From Microglena sp. YARC (lineage: Eukaryota > Chlorophyta > Chlorophyceae > Chlamydomonadales > Chlamydomonadaceae): DNA of 64,000 nucleotides. Position numbers and translations under genes: made by a program. How positions within the stretch are numbered: the stretch's first letter is position 1; the number at the start of each line of letters is the position of its first letter. Where the stretch lies: assembly GCA_022414725.1 (NCBI GenBank), contig CM039462.1:130721262-130785261 (forward strand), given 5' to 3'. The notes beneath the pieces are model-generated. The model was not told where the DNA came from. It made no database searches and worked only from the letters and a program-made list of their open reading frames with translations. This document shows positions 36,101-47,683 of this stretch, piece by piece.

Positions 36101-39100
36101 ACCATCCACCCTCCCTCCCTCCCTCCCTCCCTCCCTTCGCATGTGTAAAGAAATCCATTCGGTATCCATGTAGAACGTTTCGCTCACTTTGTCGTACTTC
36201 CTTTTTTTATTTCAGATAGACCCGCTCGCTCAATGTTGTTAATACCCCTCCATCCATCCACCCCATCCATCCATCCATCCATCCATCATCCATCCACCCA
36301 TCCACACCATCCATCCATCTATCCATCCATCCATCCATCCATCCATCCATCCATCCATCCATCCATCATCCATCCATCCACCCATCCATCCATCCATCCA
36401 TCCACCCATCCACCATCCCTCCCTCCCTCCCTCCCATCCATCTATCCTCCCATCTAGCCTCCCATCCACCCTCCCATCCACTCTCCCATCCTCTCTTCCT
36501 ATTGCGGGAGGAAATTAATGGAAAGTCCCAGTCAGCGGAAGGGGGCTGCCCCTAAAGCCAGCCTTCATGAGCGAGAGGAGGAGAATTGCTTGGTCTGATG
36601 CAGGGTACTACTAAGCGCGCGCGGCCTTTTTGAGCCTTTTTGAGCCCCTCTGCGCGTTTCCCGCAGTTTTTTCAACCCCCTGTGGGCGCAGCGCGCAGTT
36701 TTTGCGCTTTTTGCACTAAAAAGCGCTGACCAATTTGATGTTTTTGCGCTTTAAGTGCTGACCGATTTGGCAAGAAGTAGTACCTTGGTCTGATGATGAT
36801 GATAATGATGCTCCTTTGACTGAAACGCTTCACCACTTCTGTAAAACAAAGCTTTCACTTATATCTCTCCCCATCCCACTGAATAGCTGTCACAATTCGG
36901 AAATAGTATCCATTCTTAGTACCCCCCACCATCCATCCACCCACCCAGACATTCCTTCCCTCACTCCCTCCCACCCACTCAACCACTCAGCAACAATTTT
37001 TCCGTCGCAGCATTAACTGCTTTGACGGTTTGGCTTTGCATTTGCCTTCAAAAAAAACAAATGTTTGTATTCCTTCCCTCCTCCTCCCTCTCCAGTTGGT
37101 GCGGGATGTCCCTCGCTCCTGCCCTCTCTCCACCCCCACCACCCACTCATTACTTCCCTCCTCCTCCCTCTCCCAGCTGGTGCGGAAGGCAATTCAGGGC
37201 GAGCCTCAGTTCTATTCCTTCCCTCTTCACCCTCCCACCACCCATCCACCCACCAGTGTTTCTTTTTTCGACGACGCGTCGCCATTCGGTCGCCATTCCG
37301 TCGATTGCTACACCCCCTGGACCCTCGATATCGGGACACGCTGCCCCAACCCCCCAGGCTCGGCGCTTTGCGCTCCGCCATGCGATGGCTACGCAAATAT
37401 CCTGAAATCAGGGTTGAGAAGTCCAAGTAGCTACTCAACCTGGACTACAGAAATCTGAAATAAAAAAACACTGCCACCCACCACCCACCCACTCAGCAAC
37501 CTTTTGTCCCTCGCAGCATTGACAGTTTGCCTTTGCCTTTTAAAAAAACAAATGTTGTATTTGTCCCCCCCTCCTCCCTCTCCTAGCTGGTGCGGGAGTG
37601 GAAGTGGACTGCCCCTCAACCTAGCTTTCCTTTCCGAGGGTGAACAGGAGAATGGCTTGGTCTGATGAAGCTCCTTTGACTGAAAATCGTCACCATATTA
37701 TGTAAAAATTATGTTTCACTTATCCCACTGAATGGCAATCAGAACTCGGAAATAGTATCCATTCTTAGTGCCCACCACCACCCACCCACCCACTCATTCC
37801 TTCCCTCTCTCCATCCCACCCACTCACACACTCCTTCCCTCCTCCTCCCTCTCCCAGCTGGTGCGGGAGACAATTCAGGGAAAGCCTCAGTTGTCTTCCT
37901 TCCCTCTTCACCCACACCACCCACCACGCATTCCTTCCCCCTCTCCCTCTCCCAGCTGGTGCGGGAGGCAATTCAGGGAAAGCCTCAGTCAGTGGAAGGG
38001 GACTGCCCCTGAACCTAGCTTTCATCTTCGAGGGTGAAGAGGAGAATGGATCTGTCGGCACCCAAGAGACTGTGGCACAAAACCAACACTGGTTTGAAGG
38101 GACGGACGCGATCATCATTAGCAATACCAACTGGATTGGAGAAAACAAACCTTGTCTAACATATGGAATGGTGAGTTATTGTCTTGTGACATGTGTACGT
38201 ACTTATTGTGGAGCATGTACTTCTTGTGGTTTATGTACGGTATGTGGCGCAAAACCAACATTGGCTTGAAGGGACGGACGCCATCATCATTAGCAATACC
38301 AATTGGATTGGAGAAAACAAACCTTGTCTAACATATGGCATGGTGAGTTCTTCTTGTCTTCATATATATATAACATATGTACATTATTCTTGTGGAGCAT
38401 GTACTTCTTGTGGCGTATGTACTTTTTGTGGGTATTTTACTTTTTGTGGTGTATGTACTTCTTGTGGTTTATGTACTTCTTGTGGCGAATCAACTTGTCG
38501 TGTATGTACGCCTTGTGGTATATGTGCTTTTTTGAGGTATGTATGTATGTTACAGTCCAGGGGTAGGCCAAATAGTCTAAAAAGACTTGCCCAACCATAT
38601 AGTAAGGGCTTCTAAAAGAAATGATGAACTGAGCCCCAAACAATCGTTTAACCGACGGGGGCCCTGAGTTTGTGCTACAATGATACTTTAATTCTACAAT
38701 ATAATCATGAGCTTCTAGTTGTGTAAATGCTTTTTGTGGTGCATGTGCTTCTTGTCGCGTATGTCCTTCTTGTGGTGTACGTACTTCTTGTAGCGTATGT
38801 CCTTCTTGTGGTGTACGTACTTCTTGTAGCGTATGTCCTTCTTGTGGTGTATGTACTTCTTGTAGCGTATGTCCTTCTTGTGGTGTATGTACTTCTTGTG
38901 GTGCATGTGCTTCTTGTAGTGTGTGTACTTGTGGTGTACGTACTTCTTGTAGTGCATGTGTTTCTTGTAGCGTATGTCCTTCTTGTGGTGTACGTACTTC
39001 TTGTAGCGTATGTCCTTCTTGTGGTGTACGTCCTTCTTGTAGCGTATGTCCTTCTTGTGGTGTATGTACTTCTTGTAGCGTATGTCCTTCTTGTGGTGTA

Positions 39101-42100
39101 CGTACTTCTTGTAGCGTATGTCCTTCTTGTGGTGTACGTCCTTCTTGTAGCGTATGTCCTTCTTGTGGTGTATGTACTTCTTGTAGCGTATGTCCTTCTT
39201 GTGGTGTATGTACTTCTTGTGGTGCATGTGCTTCTTGTAGTGTGTGTACTTGTGGTGTACGTACTTCTTGTGGTGCATGTGTTTCTTGTAGCGTATGTCC
39301 TTCTTGTGGTTTTTCGTACTTCTTGTGGTGCATGTGCTTCTTGTACCGTTGGTACTCCTTGTGGTTATATACTTGGGTTATCTACACATTTTCACCACTC
39401 CATCACAACCCAAACCAAACCAAAACCAATCCAAACTCAACTCAACTCAAACAAACCGAACCAAACCAACAACCCAAACCCAACCCAACCCAACCCACCC
39501 AACCCAACCCAACCAACCAACCCAACCCAACCCAATCCAACCCAACCCAACCGATGCAACCACCCACCAACCAACCCAACTCCAACCCAACCCAACCCAA
39601 CCAACCAACCCAACCAACCCAACTCTCTGACTTTGTCCTCTCAGCGTGGTATGATCAGCCTGTTGTGGTGGTCACCGGCTCTTAGAGAGACATCCACTCA
39701 GGCAACGGTACACTTGGGCAGCAGACAATTTTCATCAACCCAACCAATGTAACCCAACCCAACCCAACCCAACCCAACCCAACCCCAACCACGCCAACCA
39801 ACCAACCCAACCCAACCCAACCAACCCTCTGACTATGTCCTCTCAGCGTGGTATGATCAGCCTGTCTGTGGTGGTGACTGGCCCAAAACGAGACATCCAC
39901 TCAGGCAACGATGGTGGTGTGTTCAATGAGCCGATGACGGACCTTGTTAAGATTTTGTCGACGCTGCTGGACAGCAATAGCAATGAGATCCTGGTGCGTG
40001 GGGTGGGGTGAGGTGGGGATTATGTTTGTGTGTGTGTGTGTGTGGGGTGGGGTGGGGGGGGGGGGGGTATTCTGTGGGTGCGTTTGACGATGGTGGGGTG
40101 TTTAATGAGCCGATGACGGACCTAGTGAAGATTATGTCGACCTTGCTGGACAGCAACAGCAATGAGATCCTGGTGGGTTGGGGGTTGGGGTGGGGGATTA
40201 TGTTTGTGTGTGGGGTGGGGGGGTGGGGGGTATTCTGTGCGTGTGTTTGACGATGGTGGGGTGTTCAATGAGCCGATGACGACCTTGTGAAAAAATTGTC
40301 GACGCGCTGCTGGACAGCAACATCTATGAGATCTGGTGCGTGGCTTTCGACTGCGAAAAATGTTGTGTGTGGTGGTGGGGGTGGGGTGGGGTGGGGGGTT
40401 CTGTGTGGGTGTGGTTGGGTGGGGGTATGGGGGGGGATTATGTGTGTGTGTTCAACGATTGTTGGGTGTTCAACGAGCCGATGACAGACCTTGTGAAGAT
40501 TTTGTCGACGCTGCTGGACGGCAACAGCTATGAGATCCTGGTGCGTGGCTTCGACTGCGAAAAATGTTGTGGTGTGTGGTGGTGGGGTGGGTGGGTGGGG
40601 GGGTTCTGTGTGGGTGTGGTTGGGTGAGGGTTTGGGGGGGGGGGGATAATGTGTGTGTGTTCAACGATTGTTGGGTGTTCAACGGTTGTGGGTGCTTTTT
40701 CTTTTTGTTTAAAGCACAGAGTCTCATACACCCTCGCGGTGTCCAAGTAGACTTTAAAATGTAATGTAATGTTAATGTTAATGTAACGAGCCGATGACGG
40801 ACCTTGTGAAGATTTTGTCGACGCTGCTGGACGGCAACAGCAATGAGATCCTGGTGCGTGGCTTTGAGCTGCAAGATGTTTTTTGTGTGTAGCGCGGTGT
40901 TGTTGTGTGTGTGGTGCGTGTGGGTGAGTAGGTGAGTGTGGGGGTTATGTAGTGGTGGTGGGATGAGGGTGCGGCCCAGATGGTGTCCGGGGTAGGTGGG
41001 TGGGGGGGAATATGTAGTGGTTGTGGGATGAGGGGGCGGCCCAGATTGTGGTGGTGGTGGTGGGGGGGGGGGTATGTAGTGTAGCGGTGTGGGTGCCCAC
41101 CCCACCTGCACCCCCCACTCCGTTACTTCACCCCACCCCACCCCATCAATCCACAGATCCAGGCTTCTACTCAGGGCATCTAGCCCGGGCCAATCAACTT
41201 GGCTTAGTCAAGCTTCCCTGCACACATTCAAAACACTCCACGCCCCATCCAACCCCATCATTCCACCCACCCCACCACCCCACCCCATCCCATCCCATCA
41301 TCGTCCCCCACCCATCCCACTCGGGGCGCACCCCACCGCCCGACCCCACCCACTCCCCTCCATCCACCCCCCACCCCCCACCCCACCCCACCCCACCCCC
41401 ATCACTCAACCCACCCCATCACTCACCCCCCCCACCCCACCACCCACTCCCCCATCACCCCCCACCCCTACCCCACCACACCACACCACAGATTCCAGGC
41501 TTCTACTCAGGCATCTTAGACCGGCCTCATCAACTTGGCTTAGTCAAGCTTACTGCACACATTAAAACACTCCACTGCCAATCCCATCACCCACCACCCC
41601 ACACCCCAGACCACCACAGATTCCAGGCTTCTACTCAGGCAACTAGCCCGGCCTCATTGACTTAGATTGGTCAAGCTAAACTGGAAACATTTAAAACACT
41701 CCACGCCCCATCCCATCACCCACCCCACCCCACCCACCCAACCCAACCCCCACCCATCACTCCACCCCACCCCCACACCACTCCCATCACCCCCCACCCA
41801 TCACTCACCTCCACTCACTCCCCCATCACCCCCATCAGTCCACTTACCCACCACCACACCACACCTTACCACAGATCCAGGATTCTTCTCAGGCATTTAA
41901 CCCGGCCTCATCAACTTGGCTTAGCCTATTACTCTGGGCATTAAATAAAGGTACTTGCGAGCCTTACTGCACACATTAAACAATCCACTGCAATCCATCA
42001 CCCCCCCACCACACCATCACCCCCCAACACCCAACCCAACCCCCACCCATCACTCCAACCCCACCCACACCCCACTCCCCATCACCCCACCCATCACTCC

Positions 42101-43736
42101 ACCTCCCCCCAACCCCCACTCCCCATCACCCACCCCACCCCATCTCTCCACTCCACTCCACCACACCACACCACACCACACACACCAAGATTCTAGGCTT
42201 CTACTCAGGCTTGAGCCCGGCCACATTGACTTGGCTTGGTCAAGCTTACTGTACATAATAGAACACTCCATGCCCATCCCATCACCCCCCCCCCCCCCCC
42301 CCCCCCCCCCCCATCACCACCACCACCACCACCACCACCACCACCACCACCCACCACACCACACCCCATCACTCCCACCACCCCCACCCCCATCCCCATC
42401 ACCACCACACTACCCACCCCACCACAGATCCCAGGCTTCTACTCAGGCATTGAGCCGGCCTCATCAACTTGGCTTAGTCAAGCTTACTGCACACAATAAA
42501 ACACTCCACTGCCAATCCATCACCCACCACCCCATCACTCCACCTCCCCCACCCCCCACTCCCCATCCACCCCATCACTCCACTCCACCCACCACACCAA
42601 GATCCAGGCTTCTACTCAGGCATTGAGCCCGGCCTTATTGACCTGGCTTGGTCAAGCCTATCCACCACCTTGGAGCAAGGCGAGAAAGAGGGTCAGACAC
42701 TTCCCGCTGAGTTCAGCGTGAGCGGCTACAAGAACTCCCTGGGCGTGCCAGCTTTGACCAACATGGCGGGGGCCAACACCAAGGAGCTGTTGAGCACTCG
42801 CTGGTGCCGGCCCTCTCTGTCGGTGGTGGACATGCGACCTGGAATCTCAAAGGCTGATGTGGGGGATCCAAGGTCGGCCAACTGCTACAGGTGGGTTTGT
42901 GTGTGGTGTATGTGTGTGTGTGTGTGTGTGGTGGTGGTGGTGGGGGGGGGAGCGTGTGGGGTGTGTGTGAAGGGTGTGATTGAGTGTGCGGTGTGTGGTG
43001 TGTTCAGACCTTCTCGCCGGCCCTTTCTCTCGGTGGTGAACATGTGACCTGGCATTTCAAAGGCCGATGTGGGGGATCCAAGGTCGGCCAACTGCTACAG
43101 GTGGGTTTGTGTGTGTGTGTGTGTGTGGGGGGGAGGGGTGTGTGTGTGGGGGGTGTGTGATTGAGTGTGCGGTGTGTGGTGTGTTCAGCCCTTCTCGCCG
43201 GCCCATTCTCTCGGTGGTGGACATGTGACCTGGCATTTCAAAGGCCGATGTGGGGGATCCAAGGTCGGCCAACTGCTACAGGTGGGTTTGTGTGTGGTGT
43301 GTGTGTGTGGTTTGTGCGTGTGTGTGTGATTTGTGTGAGTGTGTGTGTGTGTGTGGTTTGTGCGTATTTTGTGTGAGTGTGTTTTGTGTTGTGGTGTGTG
43401 AGAGAGTGTGTGCTGGGTGTGTTTTGTTCAGCTGCCAGCTGCTAACTGCTACAGGTGGGTTTGTGTGTGTCATTATTTGATATATAATTATTTATGATAT
43501 GATGATGATGGTGGTGATGATGGTGATGGTGATGATGATGATGATGCTGGTGGTGATGATGATGATGGTGGTGGTGGTGATGATGATGACGATGATGGTG
43601 ATGATGATGGTGATGATGATGGTGTTGATGATGATGGTGGTGCTGATGATGGTGGTGCTGATGATGGTGGTGGTGGTGGTGGTAATGATGACGATGATGG
43701 TGGTGATGGTGATGGTGAAGATGATGATGATGGTGG

Positions 43737-43780
<44 letters not shown>

Positions 43781-43784
43781 GTAA

Positions 43785-43818
<34 letters not shown>

Positions 43819-45838
43819 GGTAATGATGACGATGATGGTGGTGATGATGATGGTGGTGATGATGATGATGATGATGATGGTGATGATAGTGAACATTTTC
43901 TTAGTTCCCTACTGGACTCCAAATGTGATCGCAGGTTGACGGAGCCAAGGGGAACTTATATGATCATTATTGTATTCTTGTTGTTCTTGCTTTCCGGAGG
44001 TGTCGAATCTCCCTTGAGCCTACCTGGCTACCCATGGACTGTGCCAACAACAAGTACCTTTGCTTTGAGGTTAGCATCCAATTCGTGCCTAAACAGGACG
44101 CCCTTGAGCCTACCTGGCTACCCATGGACTGTGCCAACAACAAGTACCTTTGCTTTGAGGTTAGCATCCAATTCGTGCCTAAACAGGACGCCCTTGAGCC
44201 TACCTGGCTACCCATGGACTGTGCCAACAACAAGTACCTTTGCTTTGAGGTTAGCATCCAATTCGTGCCTAAACAGGACGCCCTTGAGCCTACCTGGCTA
44301 CCCATGGACTGTGCCAACAACAAGTACCTTTGCTTTGAGGTTAGCATCCAATTCGTGCCTAAACAGGACGCCCTTGAGCCTACCTGGCTACCCATGGACT
44401 GTGCCAACAACAATTCACTCATGTATCTATGCTTTGTGTGAATTCAGGTTTGGACCTGCGCGTTTCTCTGTAGTGCTGAAGACTGGAATTGGGAAGGTTA
44501 GCATCCGATTCGTGCCTAAATAGGACGCCCTTTAGCCGACCTGGCTATGAATGAACTGTAACAACAACGAGTCATATTTATCTTTGCTTTGTGTGAATTC
44601 AGTTTTGGACCAACGCACTTCTATGTAGTGCCTAAGACTGCAATCGGGGAAGGTTAGCATCCGATTCGTGCCTAAACAGGACGCCCTTGAGACTACCTGG
44701 CTACGAATGAACTGTGACAACAACAATTCACGCATGTATCTTTGTTTTGAGTGAATTCAGGTGTGGACTACTCCCTCATGTATCTTTCCTTTGAGTGAAT
44801 TCAGGTGTGGACTACTCCCTCATGTATCTTTCCTTTGAGTGAATTCAGGTGTGGACTAATCCCTCATGTATCTTTCCTTTGAGTGAATTCAGGTGTGGAC
44901 TACTCCCTCATGTATCTTTCCTTTGTGTGAATTCAGGTGTGGACTACTCCCTCATGTATCTTTCCTTTGTGTGAATTCAGGTGTGGACTACTCCCTCATG
45001 TATCTTTCCTTTGTGTGAATTCAGGTTTGATCAATTGACACATGTATCTTTGCTTTGTGAATTCAGGTTTGGACCTACGCACACATGTACCTTTGCTCTG
45101 GGCGAATTCAGGATGAGACAACTCACATCTGTATTTTTGCTTTGTGTGAATTCAGGTTTGGACCTACGCGCTTCTCTGTTGTGCCTAAGACTGCAATTGG
45201 GAAGGTTAGCATCCGCTTTGTGCCTAAACAGGACGCCCTGGAGCTGATCCAGTGCTTCAGGTGAGTTGCAGGGGCAGAGGGTGGGTGGGAAGGGATGGGT
45301 GTGGTGGGTGGGTGGAAGGGGGGGGGGGGGGGGGGGCGGTGGGGGAGGGGTGCAAAGATAGTTGGGTGGGTGGATGGTGAGTGTGAAGGTTAGCATCCGC
45401 TTTGTGCCTAAACAGGATGCCCTGGAGCTCATCCAGTGCTTCAGGTGAGTTGCAGGGGCAGATGGTGGGTGGATGGGTGGGGGCGGGTGGGTGGACGGGG
45501 GGGGGTGGACGGGGGGGGGGGCGGTGGGGGATGGGTGCAAAGACAGTTGGGTGGGTGGATGGTGAGTTGTGAAGGTTAGCATCCGCTTTGTGCCTAAACA
45601 GGATGCCCTGGAGCTCATCAGTGCTTCGGATGAGTTTGCAGGGGCAGATGGTGGGTGGGAAGGGAGGTGGGTGGTGGGTGGGTGGAGGGGGGGGGGGGGG
45701 GGGGGGGGGGGGGCAAAGATAGTGAAGTGGGTGGATGGTGAGTGTGAAGGTTAGCATCTGCTCTGTGCCTAAACAGGACGCCCTGGAGCTCATCCAGTGC
45801 TTCAGGTGAGTTGCAGGGGCAGATGGCGGGGGGGGGGG

Positions 45839-45877
<39 letters not shown>

Positions 45878-47628
45878 GGAGGGTGCCAAAGGTAGTTATA
45901 GGTTGGGGGAGGGGGGGGCAGTGGGGGGTGGGTGAGTAAACAAACCCTAAACACCACAACACTGGAAACAAGCACCCTAACTATGTGGACTGTAACAACA
46001 ATCTAACTGCGTCAACACCACACACAAACCCTGGCACCACAACACTGCAAACACACACACTAACTGTGTGAACTAGAACAACAATGTAACTGCGTCAACA
46101 CCACACACAAACCCTGGCACCACAACACTGCAAACACACACACTAACTGTGTGAACTATAACAACAATGTAAGTATGTCGGCACCAAGAACCACGTGAAC
46201 TCTGCGTTTGCCAAGCCTTGCAGTGGCAACAACTTCACATAAATTGTCAGCCCTAAACCCTAAACCCTAAACCCTCATCACCAGGAACCACGTGAACTCT
46301 GTGTTTGCCAAGCCTTGCAGTGGCAACAACTTCACATAGATTGTCAGCATATAATATTATAGTCAAATATATTATATTAACTATGTTACTTGACATTTAA
46401 ACATTGGTGACATTGATATTTATATTATATATAGATTTATTGACAATGTTTACTTGATATTTAAACATTGGTGACATTGATATTATATTTATATTATATT
46501 ATATTAGATTGACAATGTTACTTGAATATTTAAACATTGGTGACATTGATATTATATTATATCATATATATTATATTGACAATGTCACTTGATATTTAAA
46601 CATTGGTGACATTGATATGATATTATATTATATATATTATATTGACAATGTTACTTGATATTTAAACATTGGTGACATTGATATTATATTATATATACAT
46701 TATATTGACAATGTTACTTGATATTTAAACATTGGTGACATTGATATTATATTATATTATATATATTATATTGACAATGTTACTTGATATTTAAACATTG
46801 GTGGCATTGATATTATATTATATATATATTATATTGACCATGTCAACTTCTCATAAATTGTCAACACCAGGAACCACGTGAACTCTGAGTTTGCCAAGCT
46901 GAGCAGTGGCAACAACTTCACATAAATCGTCAACCACCACCAACCACCACCAACCACCAACCACCACCAAATTGTCAACCAACACCAACACCAGGAACCA
47001 CGTGAACTCTGAGTTTGCCAAGCTGGGCAGTGGCAACAATATCGAGGTGTTTGTGGAGGGACAAGGAAACTGGTGGGAAGCTGACCAGAGCAGCAAATGG
47101 ATCCAGATGGCAGCGGCAGCTGTCAAAAGGTGCGGCCTCGGCTTATTCAAATGAATTGACAAACAAATTGATTGACTGACTATCTGACTACCAAGCTATC
47201 GCAAATAGTGTCCGGTTATAGTGTCAGGTCACTAGATGTGTCCTGGTACATGTAGCTTGTGTCATGGGAGACTGACCAGGTTTAGTATCTGACTCTATCT
47301 GTCTGACCCTATCTGACCCTATCTGACCCTATCTAAACCAGGTTCAGTATCTATCGAACTACCAAGCCAACTAACTGTCTAAATATTTGTGTGTCCAAAG
47401 GTGCTCATCATGCGTATATGTGTTGGTGTCCAAAGGTGCTCATCTCATTCAAATTGATTGACAACTGGACAACAAATGATAACTCCCTATCTATCTGTAT
47501 ATGTCCAAAGGTGTGGCCTCAGCTTATTCGGATGGATTGACAAATGCATGGATGAAAAAACATATGATCCAAATAACTAACCAACTAACTATATGTGTCT
47601 AACTAACTAACCAACTAACTAACCAGCC

Positions 47629-47683
<55 letters not shown>

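Larger units (their letters stand above)
36500..37955 (+). repeat. DUG2: 4-5 decayed copies of the exon 8 start in intron 7
   Basis: Copies of CAGCTGGTGCGGGAGGCAAT and neighbouring TCAGTGGAAGGGGACTGCCC occur at about 36503, 37100-37215, 37585 and 37855, with CTTTCATCTTCGAGGGTGAA-like sequence after those at 36560 and 37625. The copies at 36560 and 37625 run on into GCTTGGTCTGATGAAGCTCC, a junction not present in exon 8. All are frameshifted or truncated. Confidence 0.8.

Noticed and set aside
36233..36481. Ser/Pro/His and Asp/Gly/Trp/Met frames
   Set aside because: Products of the (CCAT)n microsatellite.
38437..39333. 298-codon minus-strand frame with T-L-Q-E repeats
   Set aside because: Minisatellite whose unit length is a multiple of three; lies in an intron of a plus-strand gene and ends in a dispersed repeat.
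38725..39365. CRISPR-like regular repeat
   Set aside because: Contiguous 18-bp tandem units without unique spacers, in a eukaryotic intron.
41021..42626. Pro/His-rich frames of over 200 codons
   Set aside because: C-rich spacers between exon 10 copies; real exon sense lies in another frame.
43488..43939. Poly-Met/Val, poly-Ile/Thr and poly-Ser/Pro frames
   Set aside because: Pure trinucleotide repeat open in every frame on both strands.
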